A DNA stretch of 41,742 nt from an uncultured Gammaproteobacteria bacterium (GTDB lineage: Bacteria > Pseudomonadota > Gammaproteobacteria > Pseudomonadales > Azotimanducaceae): the NCBI GenBank assembly GCA_913043815.1, contig CAJWNY010000016.1, positions 1-41,742 of the forward strand, written 5' to 3'. Numbering within the stretch: position 1 is the first letter of the stretch; every line of letters begins with the position of its first letter. This document shows positions 19,723-28,425 of the stretch, piece after piece. The translations under genes were made by a program, and so were the position numbers. Under the pieces are notes generated by a model. The model was not told the origin of the DNA. It saw nothing but the letters and a program-made list of their open reading frames with translations, and ran no database searches.

Positions 19723-21288
19723 GTGAACAAAAAAAGTACCCGGGCAAACTCATTCCCGTGGATTAGAGCCATGCTAATTATCGGAGTAGCAAGCAGCGTT
19801 TTAGGTTGCGCCAACCTTGCTACAAACAGCGCAGAAAGCGATGCAACAACGCCGGCCGGGGCATTGAGCAACAGCCAACTCACCTTTGATAAAACCCCTT
19901 TAACCGCCGATCAAGCAGTTCAGATAGCGCTGATAAATAATCAAAGCCTAGCCGAGGTTTACGCGGAACTCGGCTTTGCTAAAGCCGAAGTATTCGCCGG
20001 TGCGCGAATAAGAAACCCACTTCTGTCATTTAGCCAACTCAATTCAAACACCGGTATTGACCAAGTTACTTGGGGCATCAGCGGTTCGCTAACAGACCTC
20101 ATCACCCTGAGGTCACGAAAAAAACTGGCCGCTGCTCAAGCGCTCGCCATTGAGCAAAAAATCCAAGCCTATGCAATGGATACACAAGCCCTCACCTACC
20201 AACATTACTATCGATACTTGGCTAGCAAGCAGCGGCTTCAAGTATTTCAACAAATCAGCGCCATCAGTGACCTAATCCTAGAGACCACCCAGCGCTACAG
20301 TGACGCGGGAAACGTCACCGCTTTAGAATTGGCCGAAGTAAAAATAGAGGCAAGCGAAGCTAAACTAGAATTGCTTGATGCCCAAACCGCATTACTCGTG
20401 GCTAGAACAGAAATGTCAGAAGTCTTAGGCGTTCGCGCCAGCCAAAACTGGCAAATAGCAAAACGACTGTCCATACCTAATAAGGCAAGCCTCTACCCCA
20501 AAGACAGCTCTTCCGGAAAAATTCCTGAAAGAGCGTCTTTGCTCCAGCAAGCATCGGAACAAAGACTTGACCTGCAAGCAGCACAAACAAAAATTGCAAC
20601 GATCACCCTTCAGCTTAAAAGACATAACTTGGATAACAAAGTTGGAGATATCGAACTGGGCGTAGAAAGCGAGAGCGAATCTGATATCGAGCGTTTAGCA
20701 GGCCCTAATATCGAATGGAAAGTACCCGCATTTTCTCAAGGGCAAGAAGATCAGCTGCAAATTAATGCTGAATTAGAAATTGCTCAGGCACAACTTCAGC
20801 AACTCACTCTAGAGATAGACAACGGTATTGCCCTCGCCCTAGCCGGCAGGGAAAACTCCGCTAACAAAATCAAACAGTATCAAAACCATTTGCTACCCGC
20901 CCTGGCAAATGCGGTGGCGCGCTCCCAAGAAGAGCAGTTCTTCATGTTAATCGGCGTGTTTGAAGTTTTGCAGAGCAAAAAGCAGCAATACGTATCCCTC
21001 CTAGGCTACGTAGACGCAGTAGAGGAATATTGGCTTAGCAATACGGCACTGGCAAAAGCTGTAGGCGTACCCCCAAAGGACTTTATAGATGAATTCAACA
21101 ATGATTCGTTAGAATTTGATGACTACCTACAATCCGAAAAAGGTGCAAATGCTTTTAAGGAAAGCCATCACAATATACGGGAGTCGCAACCTACGCCAGC
21201 AACGCCTAAGCATTCACGCAACAAACACAGCACACATAACCACGCATCCCATCAAAAACCCACAAAACCAGCGAGTGCAAAACCATGA
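19723..21288 (+). CDS. TolC-family outer-membrane efflux lipoprotein
   Basis: Outer-membrane factor with a lipoprotein signal: the lipobox SVLGC ends at C29 when translation starts at GTG 19723, which has AAGG 7 nt upstream. Two long alpha-helical repeats rich in Ala, Gln and Glu follow (about residues 60-280 and 300-450), typical of CusC/TolC-like proteins. The C-terminal 40 residues are unusual, polar and His-rich (HSRNKHSTHNHASHQK), suggesting metal binding. The start at 19693 would add ten residues before a poor signal. The stop overlaps the multicopper oxidase start by ATGA, so the two are translated together. No RND pump or periplasmic adaptor lies nearby. Role in copper tolerance is inferred. 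Confidence 0.87.
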   Translation: MNKKSTRANSFPWIRAMLIIGVASSVLGCANLATNSAESDATTPAGALSNSQLTFDKTPLTADQAVQIALINNQSLAEVYAELGFAKAEVFAGARIRNPLLSFSQLNSNTGIDQVTWGISGSLTDLITLRSRKKLAAAQALAIEQKIQAYAMDTQALTYQHYYRYLASKQRLQVFQQISAISDLILETTQRYSDAGNVTALELAEVKIEASEAKLELLDAQTALLVARTEMSEVLGVRASQNWQIAKRLSIPNKASLYPKDSSSGKIPERASLLQQASEQRLDLQAAQTKIATITLQLKRHNLDNKVGDIELGVESESESDIERLAGPNIEWKVPAFSQGQEDQLQINAELEIAQAQLQQLTLEIDNGIALALAGRENSANKIKQYQNHLLPALANAVARSQEEQFFMLIGVFEVLQSKKQQYVSLLGYVDAVEEYWLSNTALAKAVGVPPKDFIDEFNNDSLEFDDYLQSEKGANAFKESHHNIRESQPTPATPKHSRNKHSTHNHASHQKPTKPASAKP

Positions 21289-22589
21289 CATCTAGAAGAA
21301 ATTTTTTAGGCTTTAGCAGTATGGGTGCCGTGCTTTCCACCGTGGCCACCACTTCAGCAGAAGCCAAATCTGCCATCGCCCCAGAGCAAAACAAGGCCCG
21401 TGAGGACCTGAACTACAACCCCGTGCGCACGCCAAATGGCTGGACACTGCCCTATAAAGAAAAAAATGGAGTAAAAGAATTCCACCTAGTCGCTGAAGAA
21501 ATTGAACACGAATTTGCGCCGGGCAGCACGGCCAAATGCTGGGGCTACAACGGCACCACACCGGGGCCTACTATCGAAGCGGTAGAAGGCGACCGGGTAA
21601 GGATTCTGGTGACTAATGCCCTAAAGGAACACACTACAGTGCATTGGCATGGCCTCATCTTACCCAGCGGCATGGACGGTGTGGGCGGGCTCTCACAACC
21701 GCAAATTGCTCCGGGCGAGACCTTCGCTTATGAGTTCAACTTAAAACAAAACGGTACACACATGTATCACCCTCACGCAGACGAAATGACACAGATGGCA
21801 TTTGGCATGATGGGCATGTTCATTATCCATCCCAAAGAACCAGAACCCATAGACCGCGACTATTGCCTACTGACCCACAACTGGGCAATGCACCCAGGCA
21901 CCTCTCGCCCAGACCCTTCAGTTATGTCGGACTTCGATCTGTGGTCTTTTAACAGCAAGGTATTCCCCGCAACAGAATCCATTGTCGCGCGCACCGGCGA
22001 ACGAGTGCGCATTCGCGTTGGTAATTTGTCAATGTGGCATCATCCAATTCACCTACACGGCACATCGTTCACTATCACTGGCTCAGACGGTGGCCGCTGG
22101 CCGCAGTCTGCTTGGCGTAGCGAGAGCACAGAAATAGTCGGCGTAGGTCAAACACGAGACATTGAGTTTGTCGCCACACCTGGAGATTGGGCATTCCACT
22201 GTCATATGTCTCACCACACTATGAACGTCATGGGCCACAATATACCGAATCCTACAGGCGTAAATATGCGCGGACTAGACGGAAAAATTCGTGATCACCT
22301 ACCCGAATTTATGGCGATGGGGGAAAATGGCATGGCCGAGCATCAGCAACATATCGACGCAGGCCGCCACTCCGGCCCAGCAAATACATTGCCAATGATG
22401 AGCGGTAACGGCCCATACGGGCCTATTGAGATGGGCGGTATGTTTACCTTAGTTAAAGTACGCGATGACATAACGCCGAATGATTTTAGCGACCCCGGCT
22501 GGTATCACCCACCAACCGCTACAATCGCAAAGAGGGTAAGTAGTAACCCGAACTATGGTGATCCACCGCGGAAGCCAACGGCAAGCTAA
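21285..22589 (+). CDS. Tat-exported multicopper oxidase (CopA/CueO-like)
   Basis: Periplasmic laccase-type oxidase likely to oxidise Cu(I) or an organic substrate. The N-terminus carries a twin-arginine motif, SRRNFLGF, and a hydrophobic stretch. All four copper-binding motifs are present: HWH at 120-122, HMYHPH at 159-164, HPIHLH at 253-258 and HCHMSHHTMNVM at 305-316. His311 and Met316 complete the type 1 site. The usual middle cupredoxin domain appears short, and the protein has only 434 residues against about 500-600 for CueO/CopA. After the last copper motif a Met/His/Gly-rich tail follows (about 340-390). Cotranslated with the TolC-like gene upstream. Confidence 0.92.
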   Translation: MTSRRNFLGFSSMGAVLSTVATTSAEAKSAIAPEQNKAREDLNYNPVRTPNGWTLPYKEKNGVKEFHLVAEEIEHEFAPGSTAKCWGYNGTTPGPTIEAVEGDRVRILVTNALKEHTTVHWHGLILPSGMDGVGGLSQPQIAPGETFAYEFNLKQNGTHMYHPHADEMTQMAFGMMGMFIIHPKEPEPIDRDYCLLTHNWAMHPGTSRPDPSVMSDFDLWSFNSKVFPATESIVARTGERVRIRVGNLSMWHHPIHLHGTSFTITGSDGGRWPQSAWRSESTEIVGVGQTRDIEFVATPGDWAFHCHMSHHTMNVMGHNIPNPTGVNMRGLDGKIRDHLPEFMAMGENGMAEHQQHIDAGRHSGPANTLPMMSGNGPYGPIEMGGMFTLVKVRDDITPNDFSDPGWYHPPTATIAKRVSSNPNYGDPPRKPTAS

Positions 22590-22599
22590 CAGAAGTTTG

Positions 22600-22626
22600 G
22601 TGGCTACTTTTCGCCACGTCAGTGGC
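22600..22626 (+). repeat. Overlapping alternative hairpins after the multicopper oxidase
   Basis: GTGGC (22600-22604), GCCAC (22613-22617) and GTGGC (22622-22626) allow two mutually exclusive 5-bp hairpins. No T-tract follows, so termination is uncertain. Confidence 0.3.
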
Positions 22627-22635
22627 CTATACTTC

Positions 22636-22706
22636 GCGCCTAATTTGTAGTCCTGAGGCCATCCACTGTGAGGGTCCCATAATGGACAAATAGCCGTTGT
22701 AGGCGC
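22636..22706 (+). other. Possible structured leader of cysS
   Basis: GCGCCTA (22636-22642) and TAGGCGC (22700-22706) are perfect complements enclosing 57 bases. They lie within the 188-base region upstream of cysS. The inner part has a small GTCC/GGAC hairpin. A 5' UTR structure is possible but unproven. Confidence 0.3.
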
Positions 22707-22777
22707 TCTTGGCAGAATTTTAAAACCATGAGAGCGGGCAACGCGTTCTACCGTTAAGTAAGAGATTCGGGTCGGCC

Positions 22778-24223
22778 ATGTCAGACATTTATTTTCACAA
22801 TACGCTCAGTGGCAAAAAGGAAAAGTTCGAGCCTGCGGACCCCAACCACGTCAGCGTTTATGTCTGCGGACCTACAGTTTACAGCTACGTGCATATTGGC
22901 AACGGCAGACCTGCAGTTGTTTTTGATGTGCTGGTAAAACTGCTTAGAAGCCAATATGCAAAAGTCAGCTATGTCAGCAACATTACTGACATCGACGATA
23001 AAATTAATACTGCGGCGCTGGCGAACAACGAATCTATTATTGATCTATCGGAACGCTTTTCCGCAGCTTACCAAGAGGACATGGTTACCCTTGGCGTTAC
23101 GCCACCAGATTTAGTGCCCAAGGCCACCCACCATATTGTTGAGATCATTGAAATGATTGAGACCCTAATATTTTTAAATAACGCGTACGCGAGCGATGGC
23201 CACGTTTTGTTTCACGTGCCTTCAGACCCTCTATACGGCAGCCTTGCTAAGCGCACTTTGGAAGACATGATTGACGGCGCCCGAGTAGACATTGCTAGCT
23301 ATAAGAAAGATCCAAAGGACTTTGTGTTATGGAAGCCCTCTACTCCCGAGCAACCCGGTTGGAATAGCCCATGGGGACGCGGCCGCCCTGGCTGGCACAT
23401 AGAGTGTTCGGCCATGATTAAAAAACACTTGGGCGACACTATTGATATTCATGGCGGTGGCGCTGACCTGACTTTTCCGCATCATGAAAACGAAGCAGCT
23501 CAAAGCCGTTGCGCTAATCAAACGGCCGAATACGTGCGCTACTGGTTGCACAACGGTATGCTCACCTTGGGCAGTGAAAAAATGTCTAAGTCTGTAGGCA
23601 ACGTGTTAACCATACGCAGCCTTGCGGAGAGTCACTCCGGCGAAATCCTGCGCTATGCGCTACTGTCTGGACAATACAGGTCTTCGCTGTCTTGGTCAGA
23701 CGAACTGTTAGTTCAAGCAAAATCGAGTCTCGACAGCCTTTATCAAACTCTCCGAGACACTGCCGGCCAAAACACAAAGAATAAAGATGAAAAAAGTAAA
23801 AAAGACCAAACAAGCAATGACTTTGCTGGCCTTGGCGGCAGCGATTACCCTGAGAGTGTCGTAGCGGCGCTGTCTGACGATATGAACACTCCTAAAGCTC
23901 TAGCGGCTATGCACGAAATTTCTGGCCAGTTAAGACGTGCGAAAACTGATGCCGACAAGCAAACCCATAGAACAGCACTTCTTGCCGGCGGATGGCTGTT
24001 GGGTATATTGATCCGCAACCCCGAGGCCTATTTTACTGGCGCGGATCTTGCCAACGATTCATCGGTCTTAGATGCGGCCGCTATTGAAGGCTTAATCGAA
24101 GATCGCAAAAATGCACGCAAGGATGGTAACTATCAGCATGCGGATGAAATTCGCGATGAGTTATTGGCCAAAGGCATTGAGCTTGAGGATTCTCGAGAAG
24201 GCACACGTTGGCGTAAGTTGTAG
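22778..24223 (+). CDS. cysS: Cysteinyl-tRNA synthetase
   Basis: Class I synthetase charging tRNA-Cys. The Zn-binding VYVCGPTVY and the nucleotide-binding HIGN (HIGH) occur near residues 27-45. FPHHENEAAQSRC lies mid-protein, and the KMSKS loop follows (SEKMSKSVGNV, near residue 270). The C-terminal DALR/anticodon region includes a hydrophilic Lys-rich insert (KNKDEKSKKDQTSND, near residue 335) longer than in E. coli. The total of 481 residues is slightly above the usual 460. The stop TAG shares its G with the GTG start of the next gene (TAGTG, 24221-24225), implying coupling. Confidence 0.98.
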   Translation: MSDIYFHNTLSGKKEKFEPADPNHVSVYVCGPTVYSYVHIGNGRPAVVFDVLVKLLRSQYAKVSYVSNITDIDDKINTAALANNESIIDLSERFSAAYQEDMVTLGVTPPDLVPKATHHIVEIIEMIETLIFLNNAYASDGHVLFHVPSDPLYGSLAKRTLEDMIDGARVDIASYKKDPKDFVLWKPSTPEQPGWNSPWGRGRPGWHIECSAMIKKHLGDTIDIHGGGADLTFPHHENEAAQSRCANQTAEYVRYWLHNGMLTLGSEKMSKSVGNVLTIRSLAESHSGEILRYALLSGQYRSSLSWSDELLVQAKSSLDSLYQTLRDTAGQNTKNKDEKSKKDQTSNDFAGLGGSDYPESVVAALSDDMNTPKALAAMHEISGQLRRAKTDADKQTHRTALLAGGWLLGILIRNPEAYFTGADLANDSSVLDAAAIEGLIEDRKNARKDGNYQHADEIRDELLAKGIELEDSREGTRWRKL

Positions 24224-25290
24224 TGTATCGCGTTGCAGTAATAGGCAACTCGCCCGTCACACATATTGCAGCCCTAGCCTGCAAATCAGCAGGCTTTGCT
24301 GAGACCAAACAATTTGCATCGCTTAGCCAATCTAGTCCTGACGAAAATGCCGTGCACTGCCTTCCTGCCAACACCAGTCGAATCATTAACGCCCTGTCTC
24401 CATCAAGTGTAGAAAGCATTGGTTTATGCCCAGACCGAGAGCAAGTCAGACTGGGGCATTCGGCTTATTTGCTTTCTGAACTGCCGCTAGGCAACTTTTA
24501 CCTAGAGCGCTACGGCGCGCCACTGGTCAACTGCACGCGCAAAGAACTAATTGAACTGCTCGCCCAACACGACGCCTTCGACCCCAGTCCAGCCAAAAAG
24601 TCCTTACAAGAAATTGAAGCCGACTATGAACTAGCAATATTGTGCGACGCGACTCCAATAGAAAAAAAGATTCAAAACGGCGATATTGGAGGATTCGACA
24701 TATACACCGCAAACGTTGCGGACGAACATTTACTGCGCAACGCCAATGTCACTTGGATGGGTAAAGGCCAGGTCATCTTCCAAAGATCTAGCCAATCCCT
24801 TACGCACTATACGTTCATAACTCACAGCCAACTGCCGTTTGAACAGCAGCAATGGCACCGAAGTTTAGCGCCTGCTTTTGCCCACAAAAGCTTCACGCAA
24901 ACGTTTTACCCCAAGCAACATGCGATTGCAGAGAACTTTCAAGATGGTCGGCGCGCGTATATCGGAGATGCCTGTTATGCCCAATACCCGTCTTTTTTGG
25001 AGTCACACAATAGTGGTATGGAAGACGCTTGGGTATTGTCGAGAATGATGGAAAACTACGAAGAAGATATTGGTGATGGATTAAGAGAATACGAGCGCTA
25101 CCGCCGTCCCCGCGCAGTGCGAGTAGCACAATCAGGCCACTTGCGCCTTGATTCGCTTACCCGGGCTTCGGTGAACTCGCGTTTCTGGGGTTATGTGAAT
25201 CAAGCACTCTCCACACGCTTTTTGCCGGAAATCGCCATGCAAAAACAGGACTGGTTTCACCAGCACAACGTAATCAAAGGCTTTCGTTAG
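24223..25290 (+). CDS. Degenerate FAD-dependent aromatic hydroxylase-like protein
   Basis: The C-terminal half follows the FAD-binding monooxygenase (PHBH-like) pattern. GDACY (248-252) stands where GDAAH is expected, and MEDAWVLSRMM and YERYRRPRAVRVAQ follow. The N-terminus has a hydrophobic strand VAVIGNS, but the dinucleotide-binding GxGxxG is not conserved (GNSPVTH). The protein has 355 residues and starts at GTG 24223 overlapping the cysS stop. FAD binding may be weak or altered. It could be a catalytically changed hydroxylase or a decaying gene, yet the full-length open frame and coupling to an essential gene argue that it is translated. Substrate unknown. Confidence 0.7.
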   Translation: MYRVAVIGNSPVTHIAALACKSAGFAETKQFASLSQSSPDENAVHCLPANTSRIINALSPSSVESIGLCPDREQVRLGHSAYLLSELPLGNFYLERYGAPLVNCTRKELIELLAQHDAFDPSPAKKSLQEIEADYELAILCDATPIEKKIQNGDIGGFDIYTANVADEHLLRNANVTWMGKGQVIFQRSSQSLTHYTFITHSQLPFEQQQWHRSLAPAFAHKSFTQTFYPKQHAIAENFQDGRRAYIGDACYAQYPSFLESHNSGMEDAWVLSRMMENYEEDIGDGLREYERYRRPRAVRVAQSGHLRLDSLTRASVNSRFWGYVNQALSTRFLPEIAMQKQDWFHQHNVIKGFR

Positions 25291-25302
25291 AGCGCTTTCT
25301 CA

Positions 25303-25905
25303 TCACGATATCACTTCTTTCAGCAACCGACTTTTAGCGCCAAAAGTTTTACTCAAGAACTGCATTTGATCGCCCAAGATTCGTCCAGAATTAATCAGCG
25401 CAAGATACTCGGACAAATTTGGCACATAAGGTAGGGCGAGCAATTCCAGCGAACAATCGTCTAGCAGTCTATTGCCTTTAAAGTGATTACAGCGGCGACA
25501 CGCGGCAACTACATTGTCCCAATGATCGGCACCACCTTTAGAAACAGGTAAAACGTGATCACGTGATAAATCAAAATCGGCAAAGGGTTTACCGCAATAA
25601 AGACACATGTTGCCATCGCGACGAAACAACGCAGGATTAGAGAGCGGTACCACTATGCCGTCCCGAGACACCACCCTGCCGTCACAGGCAATAATACTGT
25701 GAACCACCATAGTACTTGTCTCGCCGGCTATGCGTGAATGTCCACCTCTTACAGATAACAGGGGCTCACCCACCGTCCAACTGACAAGCTCTCGGGCGTA
25801 CAAACAAACAGCATCCTGCCAACTCAACCACTCTACTGGTTGCCCGGCAATGTTGAGTCTTAGAATACGCGGAATCCAATCAAAATCAGATATTGTCGCC
25901 AGCAT
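25303..25905 (-). CDS. HNH endonuclease family protein
   Basis: The 200-residue protein carries a zinc-ribbon HNH domain at about residues 100-145. CLYCG is followed by RDHVLPVSKGG, the central N in DNVVAAC, and a second CRRC pair followed by NHFKG. The N-terminal half (about 1-95) is a conserved extension seen in stand-alone bacterial HNH proteins. The function of these chromosomal proteins is mostly unknown; a nuclease is likely. The ATG at 25903-25905 is preceded by AAGGAGG with ideal spacing, the strongest ribosome-binding site in the window. It converges with the flavoprotein gene and is divergent from the SPOR lipoprotein. Confidence 0.9.
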   Translation of the reverse strand: MLATISDFDWIPRILRLNIAGQPVEWLSWQDAVCLYARELVSWTVGEPLLSVRGGHSRIAGETSTMVVHSIIACDGRVVSRDGIVVPLSNPALFRRDGNMCLYCGKPFADFDLSRDHVLPVSKGGADHWDNVVAACRRCNHFKGNRLLDDCSLELLALPYVPNLSEYLALINSGRILGDQMQFLSKTFGAKSRLLKEVIS

Positions 25906-26088
25906 CTAACCTCCTTACGAGTTACTTATTTCTCTAGCTTATTTAAAGCTGGTTAGAAAATAAGGCAAAACTCAAGTTCTGGCAAACCAATGACGTTAAA
26001 TATTTCCTATACAGCCGAAAAACTCAGCATATATTCCACTCGACAGTTTACCCTTTACAGACATTAGCAACGTCGGCAGAGTAAGTAG

Positions 26089-26814
26089 ATGAACATTCAG
26101 ATTTTGCTTATATCTCTCGCCATGGGATTGCTACTTGGCTGCTCTAGCACAGGCAGTAAGACGTCGGCGTCCTCTAATAGCCAAACCCAAAGCGAACCAA
26201 AAAGCTGGTTTTGCGAGGGTAAGTTAGAGAGCACATTAGAAAGCGAGTTGAAAATTGCGTCCAAAGAGTGGGATTGTTCTCAGCTAACAAAACAAGAGAT
26301 TGCTCACCGCAACACCAAAAACGAACAACCAAAAGCAGAAGTAAAAAAAGAAAAGAAGGAAAAAGCAGTAGGCCAATTAGCCGCAAACAAAGAGCCCGGC
26401 AAGATTGAGTCTAATCACGACCACCGAGCCACTGATATGCCAAACACTGCAGCTAAACAATTTCTCACAATAGACGCCAAGACCCCTTTATATATTTCGC
26501 TGGCCCATAAAGCAGCAAAGCCTACCTCGTTATTAGACCTACCAGAGACGTTTTGGGCTATCCAAATAATGGCATTGCAAGATCAAAGTGCACTCAATAG
26601 CTTTGTTTCGGATAATGAGCTTATTGGTGTTTTCGGTGCCAAAATAGAATCCGAGGGAACGTTATTCTATGTCCTGCTTTTAGGGGTATATGAGTCTAGG
26701 TTGGTTGCAGAGGAAGCGTGGGAAAGCAGACCTCAATCTATTCGCGCTCTAAAGCCTTATTTCCGCGACCTTGCCTCGCTGCAAAACGCCATGCTCCGAG
26801 GCGAAAATTTTTAG
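26089..26814 (+). CDS. SPOR-like domain lipoprotein
   Basis: A lipoprotein signal ends at the lipobox LLLGC with C18. A low-complexity Lys/Glu-rich linker (about residues 80-110) follows. The C-terminal about 80 residues (starting FWAIQIMALQDQ, then GTLFYVLLLGVYESRLVAEEA) match the SPOR pattern, with an alternating strand, the YxLLxG core and a helix. SPOR domains bind denuded peptidoglycan at the division septum, so an envelope/division role is likely. A WFCEGKLES...WDCSQL segment contains two cysteines. It stands alone with convergent GST downstream. Confidence 0.8.
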   Translation: MNIQILLISLAMGLLLGCSSTGSKTSASSNSQTQSEPKSWFCEGKLESTLESELKIASKEWDCSQLTKQEIAHRNTKNEQPKAEVKKEKKEKAVGQLAANKEPGKIESNHDHRATDMPNTAAKQFLTIDAKTPLYISLAHKAAKPTSLLDLPETFWAIQIMALQDQSALNSFVSDNELIGVFGAKIESEGTLFYVLLLGVYESRLVAEEAWESRPQSIRALKPYFRDLASLQNAMLRGENF

Positions 26815-26833
26815 GAAGCGCTAGCAGCTTAGA

Positions 26834-27508
26834 TTAATTTTTGTTCAGCAAGTGCGCTGTGTCAGCGCAACTATTACTTGGGGTAATAGCCTGATATGAG
26901 GGTCGACTGCGCAGTCGTGCAAAGTAATCACTTACAGTAGTGAAACTGGAAGAGTCCATACCATCCACCTCTAACACCATGGCCACAGACATCATCGGCA
27001 CATCCGCAAGGCTGAACTCACCGCACAGGTAGTCTTGCTCACCTAAGGCCCCTTCCAGAAACGGAAAAATCTCTCTGACCAAACCATCTCTGCCCTTCTG
27101 CATTGCGTCTCGATCTCTTTGCTCTTCCGGCGCCCACCAAGGCATCCAGATCATTGGCAAAAACTTAGACAGCACGCCCTCATCAGCATAGTTTTCTAGG
27201 GCACGGGCTTTAGCTCGCAAGGCAACGTCTTGCGGCAACAAGGGCGCGTGGTCAGACTTTTCATTTAAATATTCGTTGATGACTGTGGAGTCATAAACGG
27301 TCAGTTCGCCATCTTCAATCCAGGGCACTTTCCCCAGCGGATGTTTTGCCAGCACCTCGGGCAACTTCTTCCATACATCGCCAGGACGCACGCCAACTAT
27401 CTGATAATCAATAGATTTTTCTTCTAACACCACTTTGGATTTGCAACCATTGGTCGAACGTAGGGTACCGTAGGGGTAGTCTCGTTCCATTGTGTAAAGT
27501 GTAATCAT
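26834..27508 (-). CDS. Glutathione S-transferase family protein
   Basis: The 224-residue protein has an N-terminal thioredoxin-like GST domain with HPLGKVPWIEDGEL and the glutathione-contact DSTVINEYL. An all-helical C-terminal domain follows with the conserved LCGEFSLADVPMM N-capping box. N-terminal residues (YPYGTLRSTNGCKSK) include Ser and Cys candidates for thiol activation. The start ATG overlaps the rarD stop by ATGA. It is the last gene of a leftward operon (cupin, gloB remnant, rarD, GST). The substrate is unknown. Confidence 0.9.
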   Translation of the reverse strand: MITLYTMERDYPYGTLRSTNGCKSKVVLEEKSIDYQIVGVRPGDVWKKLPEVLAKHPLGKVPWIEDGELTVYDSTVINEYLNEKSDHAPLLPQDVALRAKARALENYADEGVLSKFLPMIWMPWWAPEEQRDRDAMQKGRDGLVREIFPFLEGALGEQDYLCGEFSLADVPMMSVAMVLEVDGMDSSSFTTVSDYFARLRSRPSYQAITPSNSCADTAHLLNKN

Positions 27509-28425
27509 TTACCTTTTCCCAGCCCTCGTTTACGATTTTGATATAAATTTTCTACAGAAAAAATCACAACCGCCAGCCAGATCATAGAAAAAGTAAACCA
27601 GCGAATAGCGGGCACCGTTTCGTCATAAAGGAATATGGCTAATAGCAGCGTAAGAGTGGGCGCTAAGTATTGTACAAAGCCCAGAGTAGTTAACGGTAAG
27701 CGCGTGGCGGCGGCGGCAAAAAACACCAGCGGTATCACAGTAATCACCCCACCAAGCGCCAGACTCGCGCCGTCAAAAATAGTCCTTGTACCGTGGTCAC
27801 GATAAAGCAAAATCAAGTATCCCAAGGCTATGGGTGCCACGAGTAATGTCTCAATGAAGAGTCCCACCACCGCTGGAAGATTAACTAGCTTGCGCAGCAA
27901 TCCATAAATGCCGAAACTCATCGCCAGTGTTAATCCTAGCCAAGGAACACTGGCTTGCATCACCAGCTCCGTGCCAACTCCAAAGGCCGCTACACCAATA
28001 GCCAGCCATTGCAAAGGTCGCATGCGTTCTTGTAAAAACAGCCAACCTAAAATGACGTTAACCAAAGGATTGATGTAATAACCCAAGCTCGCTTCAGCAA
28101 TTTTTTCCGCCTGAATAGCTGTGATGAACGTAAGCCAATTGATACTTAAAGCCGCTGCGGTGGCAACAAGAATAATCAACTGAGACCGCGTCAGCTTCCA
28201 AACCCCAGCCCACTGCTTGGTTAAGCCGAGCAACAGCAAGAGCAAAGGTATTGCCCAAACTATGCGGTTAGCCAAAATTTCAAAGGGGCCAGCAAAGCCT
28301 ACCCACACAAAGTAGATTGGCGCTATGCCCCAGACACCATAGGCGCCTAGCGCAAACAACAAACCCTTTTTATTTTCACTGAGTGAATCATCCGCGCTAT
28401 TCCGAGGCTGGAGCGGCGATCTCAC
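27505..28425 (-). CDS. rarD: RarD-type EamA transporter
   Basis: RarD proteins are ten-helix DMT-superfamily permeases of unclear substrate. The 306-residue protein has the family N-terminus GLLFALGAYGVWGIAPIYF. The INWLTFITAIQ and ASLGYYINPLVNVILGWLFL stretches are RarD hallmarks, as is FVQYLAPTLTLLLA. About ten hydrophobic segments are visible. The start is GTG 28423-28425, which overlaps the upstream stop as GTGA; it is part of the same four-gene unit. Confidence 0.92.
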   Translation of the reverse strand: MRSPLQPRNSADDSLSENKKGLLFALGAYGVWGIAPIYFVWVGFAGPFEILANRIVWAIPLLLLLLGLTKQWAGVWKLTRSQLIILVATAAALSINWLTFITAIQAEKIAEASLGYYINPLVNVILGWLFLQERMRPLQWLAIGVAAFGVGTELVMQASVPWLGLTLAMSFGIYGLLRKLVNLPAVVGLFIETLLVAPIALGYLILLYRDHGTRTIFDGASLALGGVITVIPLVFFAAAATRLPLTTLGFVQYLAPTLTLLLAIFLYDETVPAIRWFTFSMIWLAVVIFSVENLYQNRKRGLGKGK

